This document shows positions 24,467 through 31,439 of a DNA stretch of 33,539 nucleotides, piece by piece. Location: NCBI GenBank assembly GCA_024102975.1, contig JAGFJD010000299.1, forward strand, positions 1-33,539, in the 5' to 3' direction. Source of the stretch: Phaeodactylibacter sp. (lineage in GTDB: Bacteria > Bacteroidota > Bacteroidia > Chitinophagales > Saprospiraceae). Position 1 is the stretch's first letter. Each line of letters begins with the position of its first letter. A model generated the notes under the pieces. It was given only the letters and a program-made list of their open reading frames with translations, did not search any database and was not told the origin of the DNA. The position numbers and the translations under genes were made by a program.

Positions 24467-25243
24467 ATGGACAATCCCTTTCATTTGAGGAACAAAACCG
24501 CCGTCATCACCGGCGGCAGCAGCGGCATCGGAGCTGCCATCGCGCAATTATTCGCGGAAGCAGGAGCTCAGGTGTTCATTTTTGACGTAAATCCGAAAAA
24601 AGCGGCGCAACCCGGCGGGAGGCCAGGCCAGGAGGCAGGTTTCCTGGCTGTCGACGTCAGCCGGCAGGAGGAGGTGATCCAGGCTATGTCGGAAGTAACA
24701 GGGCAGACCGGCAGGCTGGACATCCTGGTCAACAACGCCGGCATCGCTCAGGTGGGCGCCCTGGAAGACACAACGGAAGCCGACATTGACCGCCTTTTCG
24801 CGGTCAATGTAAAAGGAGTGTACAACTGCATGTACGCTGCCGTCAAATACATGAAAAACCAGCGGAGCGGCGTCATCCTCAACATGGCTTCAGTAGCGTC
24901 CGAACTGGGGCTGCCCCAACGTTTTGCCTATTCCATGAGCAAAGCTGCCGTGTTGAACATGTCCTATACTGTCGCCCGGGATTACTTAGAATACAACATC
25001 CGCTGCAACAGCATCTCTCCGGCGCGCATCCACACCCCTTTTGTGGACGGCTTCCTGGCGAAAAACTATCCCGGGCGGGAGGCTCAGATGTTCGAGCAGC
25101 TTTCCAAGACCCAGCCTGTCGGGCGGATGGGCAAACCGGAGGAGGTGGCCTGCCTGGCGCTCTACCTTTGCTCCGATGCCGCCGCTTTTATTACGGGCGC
25201 AAACTTCCCCATCGATGGGGGATTTATCAAACTGAATACATGA
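24467..25243 (+). CDS. SDR oxidoreductase, probable 2-keto-3-deoxy-L-fuconate 4-dehydrogenase
   Basis: The 258-aa classical SDR has TGGSSGIG (15-22), NNAG (89-92), catalytic Ser142, Tyr155 and Lys159, and the ending TQPVGRMGKPEEVACLALYLCSDAAAFITGANFPIDGG. The PARIHTPFVDGFL loop and the RMGKPEEVA...LYLCSD pattern are those I associate with 2-keto-3-deoxy-L-fuconate dehydrogenases. It would oxidise C4 of 2-keto-3-deoxy-L-fuconate to the 2,4-diketo compound, the substrate of the FAH-family hydrolase that follows 7 nt downstream. The start codon comes immediately after the GH43 stop. The pairing of SDR and FAH genes is the strongest support. Confidence 0.85.
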   Translation: MDNPFHLRNKTAVITGGSSGIGAAIAQLFAEAGAQVFIFDVNPKKAAQPGGRPGQEAGFLAVDVSRQEEVIQAMSEVTGQTGRLDILVNNAGIAQVGALEDTTEADIDRLFAVNVKGVYNCMYAAVKYMKNQRSGVILNMASVASELGLPQRFAYSMSKAAVLNMSYTVARDYLEYNIRCNSISPARIHTPFVDGFLAKNYPGREAQMFEQLSKTQPVGRMGKPEEVACLALYLCSDAAAFITGANFPIDGGFIKLNT

Positions 25244-25250
25244 CCAGGTT

Positions 25251-26117
25251 ATGAAATTAATTCGATTTGGCGATCCCGGGCGCGAAAAACCGGGCATAGA
25301 AGACGAAGCGGGGCACAAACGGGACGTCAGCGCTTTCGGCGAAGATTACGACGGGCAGTTTCTGGAAACAGGAGGGATTGAACGCCTGAAGGAGTGGTGG
25401 GCAAAACATAAAAACAACTGCCCTGAATTGCCGGAAGATGCTCGCCTGGGGCCTCCGGTGGCCTCCCCGTCAAAAATCGTCTGCGTCGGGCTGAATTATG
25501 CTCAGCACGCTGCCGAGAGCGGAATGGAGGTACCGGAAGAACCCGTTTTATTTTTCAAATCCACCACAGCCATCTGCGGCCCGAATGACGGCCTTGTGCT
25601 GCCGAAAGGCAGTGAAAAAACGGACTGGGAGGTTGAACTGGCCATTGTCATTGGCAAAAAGGCCCAGTACGCCAGAGAAGAAGAGGCCATGTCTCATATT
25701 GCCGGCTACGCCTTGCACAACGACTACAGCGAAAGGGCCTTCCAACTCGAAAGAGGCGGCCAGTGGGTAAAGGGGAAAAGCTGCGACACCTTTGCTCCCC
25801 TGGGGCCTTATCTGGTCACCGCCGACGAGGTTTCGAATCCGCACAATTTAGGTTTATGGCTGAAAGTCAATGGCAAACAGATGCAATCCGGAAATACTGC
25901 CGACCTCATTTTCAGCCTTCCTTTTCTGGTTCATTACATCAGCCGGTTCATGACGCTTCTCCCTGGAGACATCATTTCCACCGGCACCCCTTTCGGAGTC
26001 GGCCTGGGGCTCCATCCTCCACGCTACCTGAAACCGGGTGATGTTGTCGAGCTGGGCATTGACGGGCTGGGAAGCTCCAGGCAGCTCGTAAGAGCCTTTC
26101 GACAACCACCTCTGTAA
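25251..26117 (+). CDS. FAH-family hydrolase, probable 2,4-diketo-3-deoxy-L-fuconate hydrolase
   Basis: The 288-aa cytoplasmic enzyme of the fumarylacetoacetate hydrolase family has a substrate entry region KIVCVGLNYAQHAAESG, PVLFFKSTTAICGPND and metal-binding Glu/Asp in DWEVELAIVIGKKA. It continues with GYALHNDYSERAFQLERGGQWVKGKSCDTFAPLGPYLV and the terminal STGTPFGVGLG and LKPGDVVELGIDGLG. In the fucose pathway it cleaves 2,4-diketo-3-deoxy-L-fuconate to pyruvate and L-lactate. It follows the matching dehydrogenase by 7 nt. FAH proteins cover many diketo acids, so the substrate is inferred from the operon. The family normally needs Mg2+ or Mn2+. Confidence 0.87.
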   Translation: MKLIRFGDPGREKPGIEDEAGHKRDVSAFGEDYDGQFLETGGIERLKEWWAKHKNNCPELPEDARLGPPVASPSKIVCVGLNYAQHAAESGMEVPEEPVLFFKSTTAICGPNDGLVLPKGSEKTDWEVELAIVIGKKAQYAREEEAMSHIAGYALHNDYSERAFQLERGGQWVKGKSCDTFAPLGPYLVTADEVSNPHNLGLWLKVNGKQMQSGNTADLIFSLPFLVHYISRFMTLLPGDIISTGTPFGVGLGLHPPRYLKPGDVVELGIDGLGSSRQLVRAFRQPPL

Positions 26118-26132
26118 AGCCATGCAAACGAT

Positions 26133-26192
26133 GCCGGAAAGGGTTTCCCGGCTTTTCCCATCCAGCTTTTTTCTATTCTCAATATTATTGAG
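26133..26192 (+). promoter_or_regulatory. Hairpin and palindrome in the FAH-PhyH gap
   Basis: In the 89-bp gap a GC-rich imperfect hairpin (GCCGG...CCGGC, 26133-26152) is followed by TTTT. Then comes a perfect 7-1-7 palindrome, CTCAATA-T-TATTGAG (26178-26192), ending in the AGGA that serves as the PhyH ribosome site. This may be an internal terminator plus a new control point. Confidence 0.35.
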
Positions 26193-26206
26193 GAAAAGAA
26201 AAAGAC

Positions 26207-27103
26207 ATGGAACACCAGATCGGCCCAATGGCGTACATTCCGAACAGCGGGATCACAGAACAGCAGGTGAATTTTTATAAGGAACAGGGGTTTCTGATCG
26301 GCAGAGGCCTGTTATCGCCTGGCGAGATAGCAACATTGAGAGCGGAGGCGGTGGAAATATTTAAGGGGAACCGCGGCGAAGTGGAAGGCATCGTGCCGCC
26401 CGATGCGCAGGCTGATGCCTCGCAAATACTAAGCAGGTACACGGCCATTCATTTCCCGCACAAGATCTCTCCGGTGATCAGAGAAGCATTGGCGCATCCG
26501 GCCATCACCGGCGTCCTGCAGGCTACGGTCAGCCCCAACGTGAAGTGCATGCAGAGCATGCTGTTCGTCAAGGCTCCGGGCAAACCCGGCCAGGCCTGGC
26601 ATCAGGATGAATACTACATTCCTACCCGCGACCGCTCGCTCATTGGCGCATGGATCGCTATCGACGACGCAGATTTGGAAAACGGCTGCCTCTGGATTAT
26701 TCCGGGCTCGCACTGCGAGGGGTACATTCGCAACCGCGTTCCTTATGATGGCAACCAGTATGGAGACACTGACACTTGTGTATTGGCTCCCTATTCCGAG
26801 GCGGATGCCGTTCCGGTAGAAGTGCCCTCCGGGAGCATCGTCTTTTTTAACGGCTATCTCCTTCACCGGTCCCTGGCCAACAAATCCCGGGATCGGTTCC
26901 GCATGGCTCTGGTCAACCACTACATGAGCGCAGAATCCATGCTGCCCTGGGATCAGGACGGCAGCCTCGAGCCTCGGGAGGATATGCGGGACATCATCAT
27001 GGTCGCCGGAGAAGACCCCTATGCCTACAAGGGCGTTGAAGACCTTTCCAAACCTTTCCTGCGTGCGGAAAAAGTGAATTTCAAGACACAGGGAATAAAT
27101 TAA
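26207..27103 (+). CDS. Phytanoyl-CoA dioxygenase (PhyH) family Fe(II)/2-oxoglutarate oxygenase
   Basis: The 298-aa soluble protein with a double-stranded beta-helix core carries the iron triad His132-x-Asp134 (AWHQDEYY) and distal His220 (NGYLLHRSLANKS). A 2-oxoglutarate-binding Arg lies about ten residues later (SRDRFRMAL). Other PhyH landmarks are FYKEQGFLIGRGLLSPGEI near the N-terminus, IGAWIAIDDADLENGCLWIIPGSH in the middle and VPSGSIVFFNG. The family hydroxylates small molecules. In this operon the substrate could be a modified sugar, for example methylated or an aldonate (inference, no direct support). It follows the FAH gene after an 89-bp gap and precedes the TIM-barrel gene by 6 nt. 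A clear GAGGAAAAG ribosome site fits the start at 26207; an internal Met8 is possible. Confidence 0.88.
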   Translation: MEHQIGPMAYIPNSGITEQQVNFYKEQGFLIGRGLLSPGEIATLRAEAVEIFKGNRGEVEGIVPPDAQADASQILSRYTAIHFPHKISPVIREALAHPAITGVLQATVSPNVKCMQSMLFVKAPGKPGQAWHQDEYYIPTRDRSLIGAWIAIDDADLENGCLWIIPGSHCEGYIRNRVPYDGNQYGDTDTCVLAPYSEADAVPVEVPSGSIVFFNGYLLHRSLANKSRDRFRMALVNHYMSAESMLPWDQDGSLEPREDMRDIIMVAGEDPYAYKGVEDLSKPFLRAEKVNFKTQGIN

Positions 27104-27109
27104 AACGGT

Positions 27110-27955
27110 TTGAAGATTTTATTCTTTTGCCCGCACTGGGGTTGTGAACACCTTCCGCTCGATGCCTTCCTGGATCAGGTAAAACAAGCGGGATATGACG
27201 GCGTGGAGATGAACATCCCCGTCGATCCGGGATTCGGTGCCCGTCTCAGGGAACTGCTGGAACAGAACGGCTTGCTGCTCATTGCCCAGCAGTATCTTCC
27301 GCCGGCGGCTGAAAGCCCGGAAGCGTACATCCAAAAGATGGAAGCCTACCTGGAGCGCCTGGCTACCTTCCGCCCGCTTTTCATCAACTCCCACACCGGC
27401 AAGGATTACTATGGCTTCGATACGAACTGCAAGATCATTGAAAGGGCGGAGGAAATCGGGGCAGGGGCAGGCATACCGGTATTGCACGAAACCCACCGGG
27501 GAAGGTTTAGTTTCAGTGCTTTCAGCATCCGGCCTTTTTTTGAAAAGTATCCCGAGATGCGCATAGCCGCCGATTTCTCCCACTGGTGTTGCGTTTCGGA
27601 AACTTACCTGGACGACCAACCGGATATCATGCAGGAGGCGATCCGGCGTAGCGGCCATATTCACGCCCGCGTCGGCCACACCGAGGGCCCGCAGGTGCCT
27701 CACCCGGAAGCGCCGGAATGGCAGGAGGCCCTGCATAAGCACCTGGAATGGTGGGATGCCATCATCGAATATCAAAAAGGGCTTGGTGCGGAGCAATTCA
27801 CGATAAGCCCTGAATTTGGCGCCATTCCTTATCTGCCTACCCTACCGTTCACCAATCAGCCGGTAGCTGCCCAGTGGGATCTCAATGTCAGGATGATGGA
27901 GCTGCTTCGGGAACGTTACTTATCGGAAATTGAAAAAACGCACTCGAACAAATGA
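27110..27955 (+). CDS. Xylose isomerase-like TIM-barrel sugar isomerase/epimerase, TTG start
   Basis: The 281-aa protein of the AP endonuclease 2 / sugar-phosphate isomerase superfamily starts KILFFCPHWGCEHLPLDAFLDQVKQAGYDGVEMN. Metal-site blocks follow: LFINSHTGKDYYGFD, IPVLHETHRGRFSFS (Glu and His), AADFSHWCCVSETYL (Asp and His), IHARVGHTEGPQVPHPEA and FTISPEFGAIPY (Glu). These support a divalent-metal isomerase or epimerase of a sugar or sugar acid. No ATG is available in the correct place; the frame opens with TTG at 27110, 6 nt after the PhyH stop. Its stop overlaps the MFS start by 4 bp, so the PhyH-isomerase-MFS genes are translationally linked. Substrate unknown. Confidence 0.85.
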   Translation: MKILFFCPHWGCEHLPLDAFLDQVKQAGYDGVEMNIPVDPGFGARLRELLEQNGLLLIAQQYLPPAAESPEAYIQKMEAYLERLATFRPLFINSHTGKDYYGFDTNCKIIERAEEIGAGAGIPVLHETHRGRFSFSAFSIRPFFEKYPEMRIAADFSHWCCVSETYLDDQPDIMQEAIRRSGHIHARVGHTEGPQVPHPEAPEWQEALHKHLEWWDAIIEYQKGLGAEQFTISPEFGAIPYLPTLPFTNQPVAAQWDLNVRMMELLRERYLSEIEKTHSNK

Positions 27956-29355
27956 ATACAAAATTAATGCAATCCTCTTCCCGATACCTTCTGCAGATTA
28001 CCCTGGTCGCCACGCTCGGCGGCTTGCTCTTTGGCTACGATACAGCAGTCATCTCGGGCGCCATCATTTTTCTGAAAACGGAGTTTTCTCTGACCGCTAT
28101 TCAGGAAGGCTGGGCAGTGAGCAGCGCCTTAATTGGCTGCGTTATTGGAGTAAGTATGGCGGGCTATCTAAGCGACCGTTTCGGCAGGCGCCCTGGGTTA
28201 ATATTATCTGCTGCGCTGTTCCTGGTATCAGCCATAGGATCCGCCCTGCCGCAGAACCTGGATCAGTTTGTGGTCGCGCGCATGCTGGGCGGCATGGGTA
28301 TCGGCGTGGCTTCCATGCTATCGCCGGTTTATATTGCAGAGATTGCTCCATCAAAGCTTAGAGGGAGGCTGGTGGCGCTCAACCAGTTTGCCATTATCAC
28401 CGGCATGCTGGTGACGTATTTCGTCAATTGGGCGCTGGTGGATGTGCCCGGCAACTGGCGATGGATGCTGGGTTCTGAAGCCATTCCTGCCCTTGCTTTC
28501 CTGCTGCTGTTATTAAAGATTCCCGAGACGCCACGCTGGTTGTTTGTGCAAGGAGAGGAAGAAAAGGCCAGGGAAATTCTCAAAAAAATAGGCGGCGAAG
28601 GCTTCGCAACAACCGAGTTCATCAACATCAAAGCTACAGCCCACCTGCCGGAGCTTCGCCTGTCGGACCTCTGGCGGGGGCCATTGCGCAGGGCGCTCCT
28701 GATCGGGCTCGGCCTGGCCATCTTTCAGCAGATAACCGGCATCAACACCGTCCTCTATTATACACCCCGGATTTTTCTGGAAACCGGCTGGGCGGATACC
28801 AACAGCGCATTCGTAAGTACAATTGTGGTGGGCCTGGTCAGCATTATCTTCACCCTGTTTTCTATCTATTATATCGACCGCTGGGGCCGCCGGCCATTGT
28901 TGGCATTTTCCCTGGCAGGCATGGGGCTTTCTCTCTGTTTGCTGGGCTGGACATTTCTTTCCGGCACCTTCCCTCCCTTTGTTACCGTCCTGGCGCTCCT
29001 GGCTTACGTTGCCTTTTTTATGGTTGGATTGGGCCCCGGCTATTGGGTCGTTATCTCCGAGATCTTCCCGGGAGAACTACGAGGCAGAGCGGTTTCGATT
29101 GCAACCACCATGCTATGGGCCTCTACTTTTGCCATTTCCCTGAGCTTTCCGTTATTGCTGGAGTCGATCGGGGCCGCGCTTACTTTCTGGAGTTACGCAG
29201 CAGCCTGCCTGGCGGGGCTTATCTTTGTCGTTGCCTTTGTTCCGGAAACTAAAAACAAAAGCCTTGAAGAGATCCATGCTTTATGGGAACCTGAAGCCCA
29301 GGCAGAAAACCTTAAAACTGGGGAAACAATCGACGCAAAAGGCCAAGTCTTATGA
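27952..29355 (+). CDS. MFS sugar porter (sugar:H+ symporter family)
   Basis: The 467-aa inner-membrane transporter has 12 hydrophobic helices and the sugar-porter signatures: GGLLFGYDTAVISGAI in helix 1, GYLSDRFGRRPGLI, RMLGGMGIGVASMLSPVYIAEIAP, the mid-loop PETPRWLFVQG, QQITGINTVLYYTP in helix 7, IDRWGRRPLL, GPGYWVVISEIFPGELRGRA and the terminal VPETKNKSLEEI. It belongs with XylE/GlcP-type proton symporters, not the FucP family. It probably imports the monosaccharide released by this locus, either L-fucose or D-xylose. It overlaps both neighbours by 4 bp (ATGA), in a coupled operon. Confidence 0.93.
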   Translation: MNTKLMQSSSRYLLQITLVATLGGLLFGYDTAVISGAIIFLKTEFSLTAIQEGWAVSSALIGCVIGVSMAGYLSDRFGRRPGLILSAALFLVSAIGSALPQNLDQFVVARMLGGMGIGVASMLSPVYIAEIAPSKLRGRLVALNQFAIITGMLVTYFVNWALVDVPGNWRWMLGSEAIPALAFLLLLLKIPETPRWLFVQGEEEKAREILKKIGGEGFATTEFINIKATAHLPELRLSDLWRGPLRRALLIGLGLAIFQQITGINTVLYYTPRIFLETGWADTNSAFVSTIVVGLVSIIFTLFSIYYIDRWGRRPLLAFSLAGMGLSLCLLGWTFLSGTFPPFVTVLALLAYVAFFMVGLGPGYWVVISEIFPGELRGRAVSIATTMLWASTFAISLSFPLLLESIGAALTFWSYAAACLAGLIFVVAFVPETKNKSLEEIHALWEPEAQAENLKTGETIDAKGQVL

Positions 29356-31358
29356 ATGGAGCGATTGCCCTTTTACTCTTTCTTTTCACAGCCGGGTTAT
29401 CCACAGCACAGCCCGCCTTTTATCTCTCGGCTGAGGGCGATGACGCCGCCGACGGGCTCAGCCCCGCTACAGCCTGGAAGACCCTGCAAAAGGCCAACCT
29501 GGAAATGCACCGCCTGCAACCGGGGAGCCGCCTGCTGCTCCGGCGCGGCGACACCTTCTTCGGGGGGCTGGCGATCCCTGTTTCCGGCACGGAGGAAGAG
29601 CCGGTAACCATCTGCGCCTTCGGCGAAGGAGAACCTCCCGTCCTTACCGGCGCCATCTCGGTGCCGCCGGCCAGCTGGAAAGAATGGAGGGGCGGCATTT
29701 ATGCTGCGCCCGTTTCAGAAGAAGTGCACTGGCTCCTTGCCGCTGATAAGTTCCTGACGCCCGCCCGCTTCCCCAACTCCGGCTTCCTGCGCTTTCCGGA
29801 AAGCAGCGAAGGCAAGTTTTCCAATCAGTTTAAGGACGCTTCGGGCCGGCCTGACGGCTACTGGGTGGAGTCCACCGTCCACCTGCGCGGGCACCGCTTT
29901 GTCTACCAGGAAAAACCGGTGATGGCGCACCACGACAGCACCGTCATCTTGTGGGGAAACGTTTACAGCCCGATCAAGGGTTTCGGCTATTTCTTTGACC
30001 ACCACTTCATGGAACTGGATTCCGTTTCAGAATGGCATTATCAACTACAGTCCGGAATGGTATTTTATAAACCGGAAAAGCCAGAGGATCTGAACAATTG
30101 CCAGGCGGTTATCCAGAAAACAGGTATCCTCCTTCAGGGCGATCACCTGCACATCGAAGGGCTGTTTTTTGAATATTACAGCCAGTACGGCATTAAAGGA
30201 GATTATCGCAGAGACATAACCATCCAAAACTGCTCTTTCCGGCACATCAACGACCGGGCTGTCGACGTATCCAGAGGGCAACGGTGGGAGATCGCCGGAA
30301 ACCGTTTCCGGGACATCCTGAACACCGCCATCCGCACAGGAGATTGCCGGGAGTTTAAAGTGAAGGAAAACGACATCCGGCGGGTGGCCCTGCAGCAAGG
30401 CCTGTTCCGCTTTCCCTTCGGCAGCGCCATATACGTAGGGGGAAGGGAAAGCAAAAACAACTATTTCGGCTATAACGTGATCGATTCCGTCGGGCGGCAG
30501 GGGTTTTACGTGAACGGAGAAGGGCACCTCATCGAAAAAAACCGCATTGCCAACACCATTATGTTCTCAGATGACGATGGCGCCATCAATTTGTACGGCG
30601 GAGGGGGCGTGATCGCCAGAGACATCGTGATCCGCGACAACTATATCGAGAACACCTTCGGCGAACTGGAATCGGTGGATACCTGGTACACCTGGCAAAA
30701 AGGCACAATGGATGTCGGCATTTACACCGACGACCTGTCCCAAAACATCCTCATCGAGGGCAACACCATCATCAACACCAATACCGGGGTGCTTATGCAC
30801 AACAACCAGGGAGTCGTTCTGAGAAACAACACGATTTTCAAACCACGGGAGATGGGAGTGGATGTCAGAAACGACTGGATCATCAATGACTGGGAATTCA
30901 TGAAAGACAACCGCCTGGAGGGAAATATCATCTATGTGGACGCAGCAGATGCCCATCCGCTCCAGGTATTTGATGAGAAAAACAACTGGAGGCGTTTCGC
31001 CACTTATGAAGGCAATACCCTGATCAACCCGGCGGGAAAAGAAGTGATACTGCGGGAATGGGTAGACAATGATTATTCTACCTACAAAGGCCAGGACAGG
31101 GAGTTTGCCGCAGAGGAGTGGAAGGCTATCCTGGCCGGCGGCGGCAATGCGGCTCCTTCGCGGGGCGCCGCCGCCCTTCCGTGGGAGGGGCGCAATTTCC
31201 GGGCGCTGATCATCAGCAACCCTTCCGATGTGCCGCTGACAAAAAGCCTGACGGCAGAAAATGGACGTGCCTACTACGATCTCGACGGCAAAGTTATCGA
31301 AGCCGTATCGCTGGCGCCCTGGCAGTCAGCGATCGTTTTGCTGGCGGGCCCTGATTGA
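29352..31358 (+). CDS. Secreted right-handed parallel beta-helix protein, probable polysaccharide-active enzyme
   Basis: The 668-aa protein has a signal peptide (ALLLFLFTAGLSTAQP) and begins AFYLSAEGDDAADGLSPATAWKTLQKANLEMHRLQPG, the usual N-terminal motif of Bacteroidota beta-helix carbohydrate enzymes. The region 230-550 is a run of helix rungs with regular N-x-I steps: GLFFEYYSQYGIKG, ITIQNCSFRHINDRAVDVS, EIAGNRFRDILNTAIRTG, NYFGYNVIDSVGRQGFYV, IEKNRIANTI, IVIRDNYIENTFG, ILIEGNTIINTNTGVLM. A small C-terminal beta domain follows. It overlaps the MFS gene by 4 bp. It differs from the GH141-like protein at 15157 (no lipobox, different centre), so the two may cut different linkages. Exact family and activity are not identified. 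Confidence 0.8.
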   Translation: MNGAIALLLFLFTAGLSTAQPAFYLSAEGDDAADGLSPATAWKTLQKANLEMHRLQPGSRLLLRRGDTFFGGLAIPVSGTEEEPVTICAFGEGEPPVLTGAISVPPASWKEWRGGIYAAPVSEEVHWLLAADKFLTPARFPNSGFLRFPESSEGKFSNQFKDASGRPDGYWVESTVHLRGHRFVYQEKPVMAHHDSTVILWGNVYSPIKGFGYFFDHHFMELDSVSEWHYQLQSGMVFYKPEKPEDLNNCQAVIQKTGILLQGDHLHIEGLFFEYYSQYGIKGDYRRDITIQNCSFRHINDRAVDVSRGQRWEIAGNRFRDILNTAIRTGDCREFKVKENDIRRVALQQGLFRFPFGSAIYVGGRESKNNYFGYNVIDSVGRQGFYVNGEGHLIEKNRIANTIMFSDDDGAINLYGGGGVIARDIVIRDNYIENTFGELESVDTWYTWQKGTMDVGIYTDDLSQNILIEGNTIINTNTGVLMHNNQGVVLRNNTIFKPREMGVDVRNDWIINDWEFMKDNRLEGNIIYVDAADAHPLQVFDEKNNWRRFATYEGNTLINPAGKEVILREWVDNDYSTYKGQDREFAAEEWKAILAGGGNAAPSRGAAALPWEGRNFRALIISNPSDVPLTKSLTAENGRAYYDLDGKVIEAVSLAPWQSAIVLLAGPD

Positions 31359-31392
31359 AAAAGTAGTTTCAGTTTCATACAACGTTCACCTC

Positions 31393-31422
31393 GCTTGCCC
31401 GGCCCCTATGCACCGGGCAAGC
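31393..31422. promoter_or_regulatory. Hairpin in the 5' leader of the UxaA-type gene
   Basis: GCTTGCCCGG (31393-31402) pairs perfectly with CCGGGCAAGC (31413-31422) around a 10-nt loop, with only a short ATTTT after it. It lies in the 81-bp gap before the dehydratase gene and may be an attenuator or a weak terminator of the upstream operon. Confidence 0.5.
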
Positions 31423-31439
31423 ATTTTCAAACGAATACC

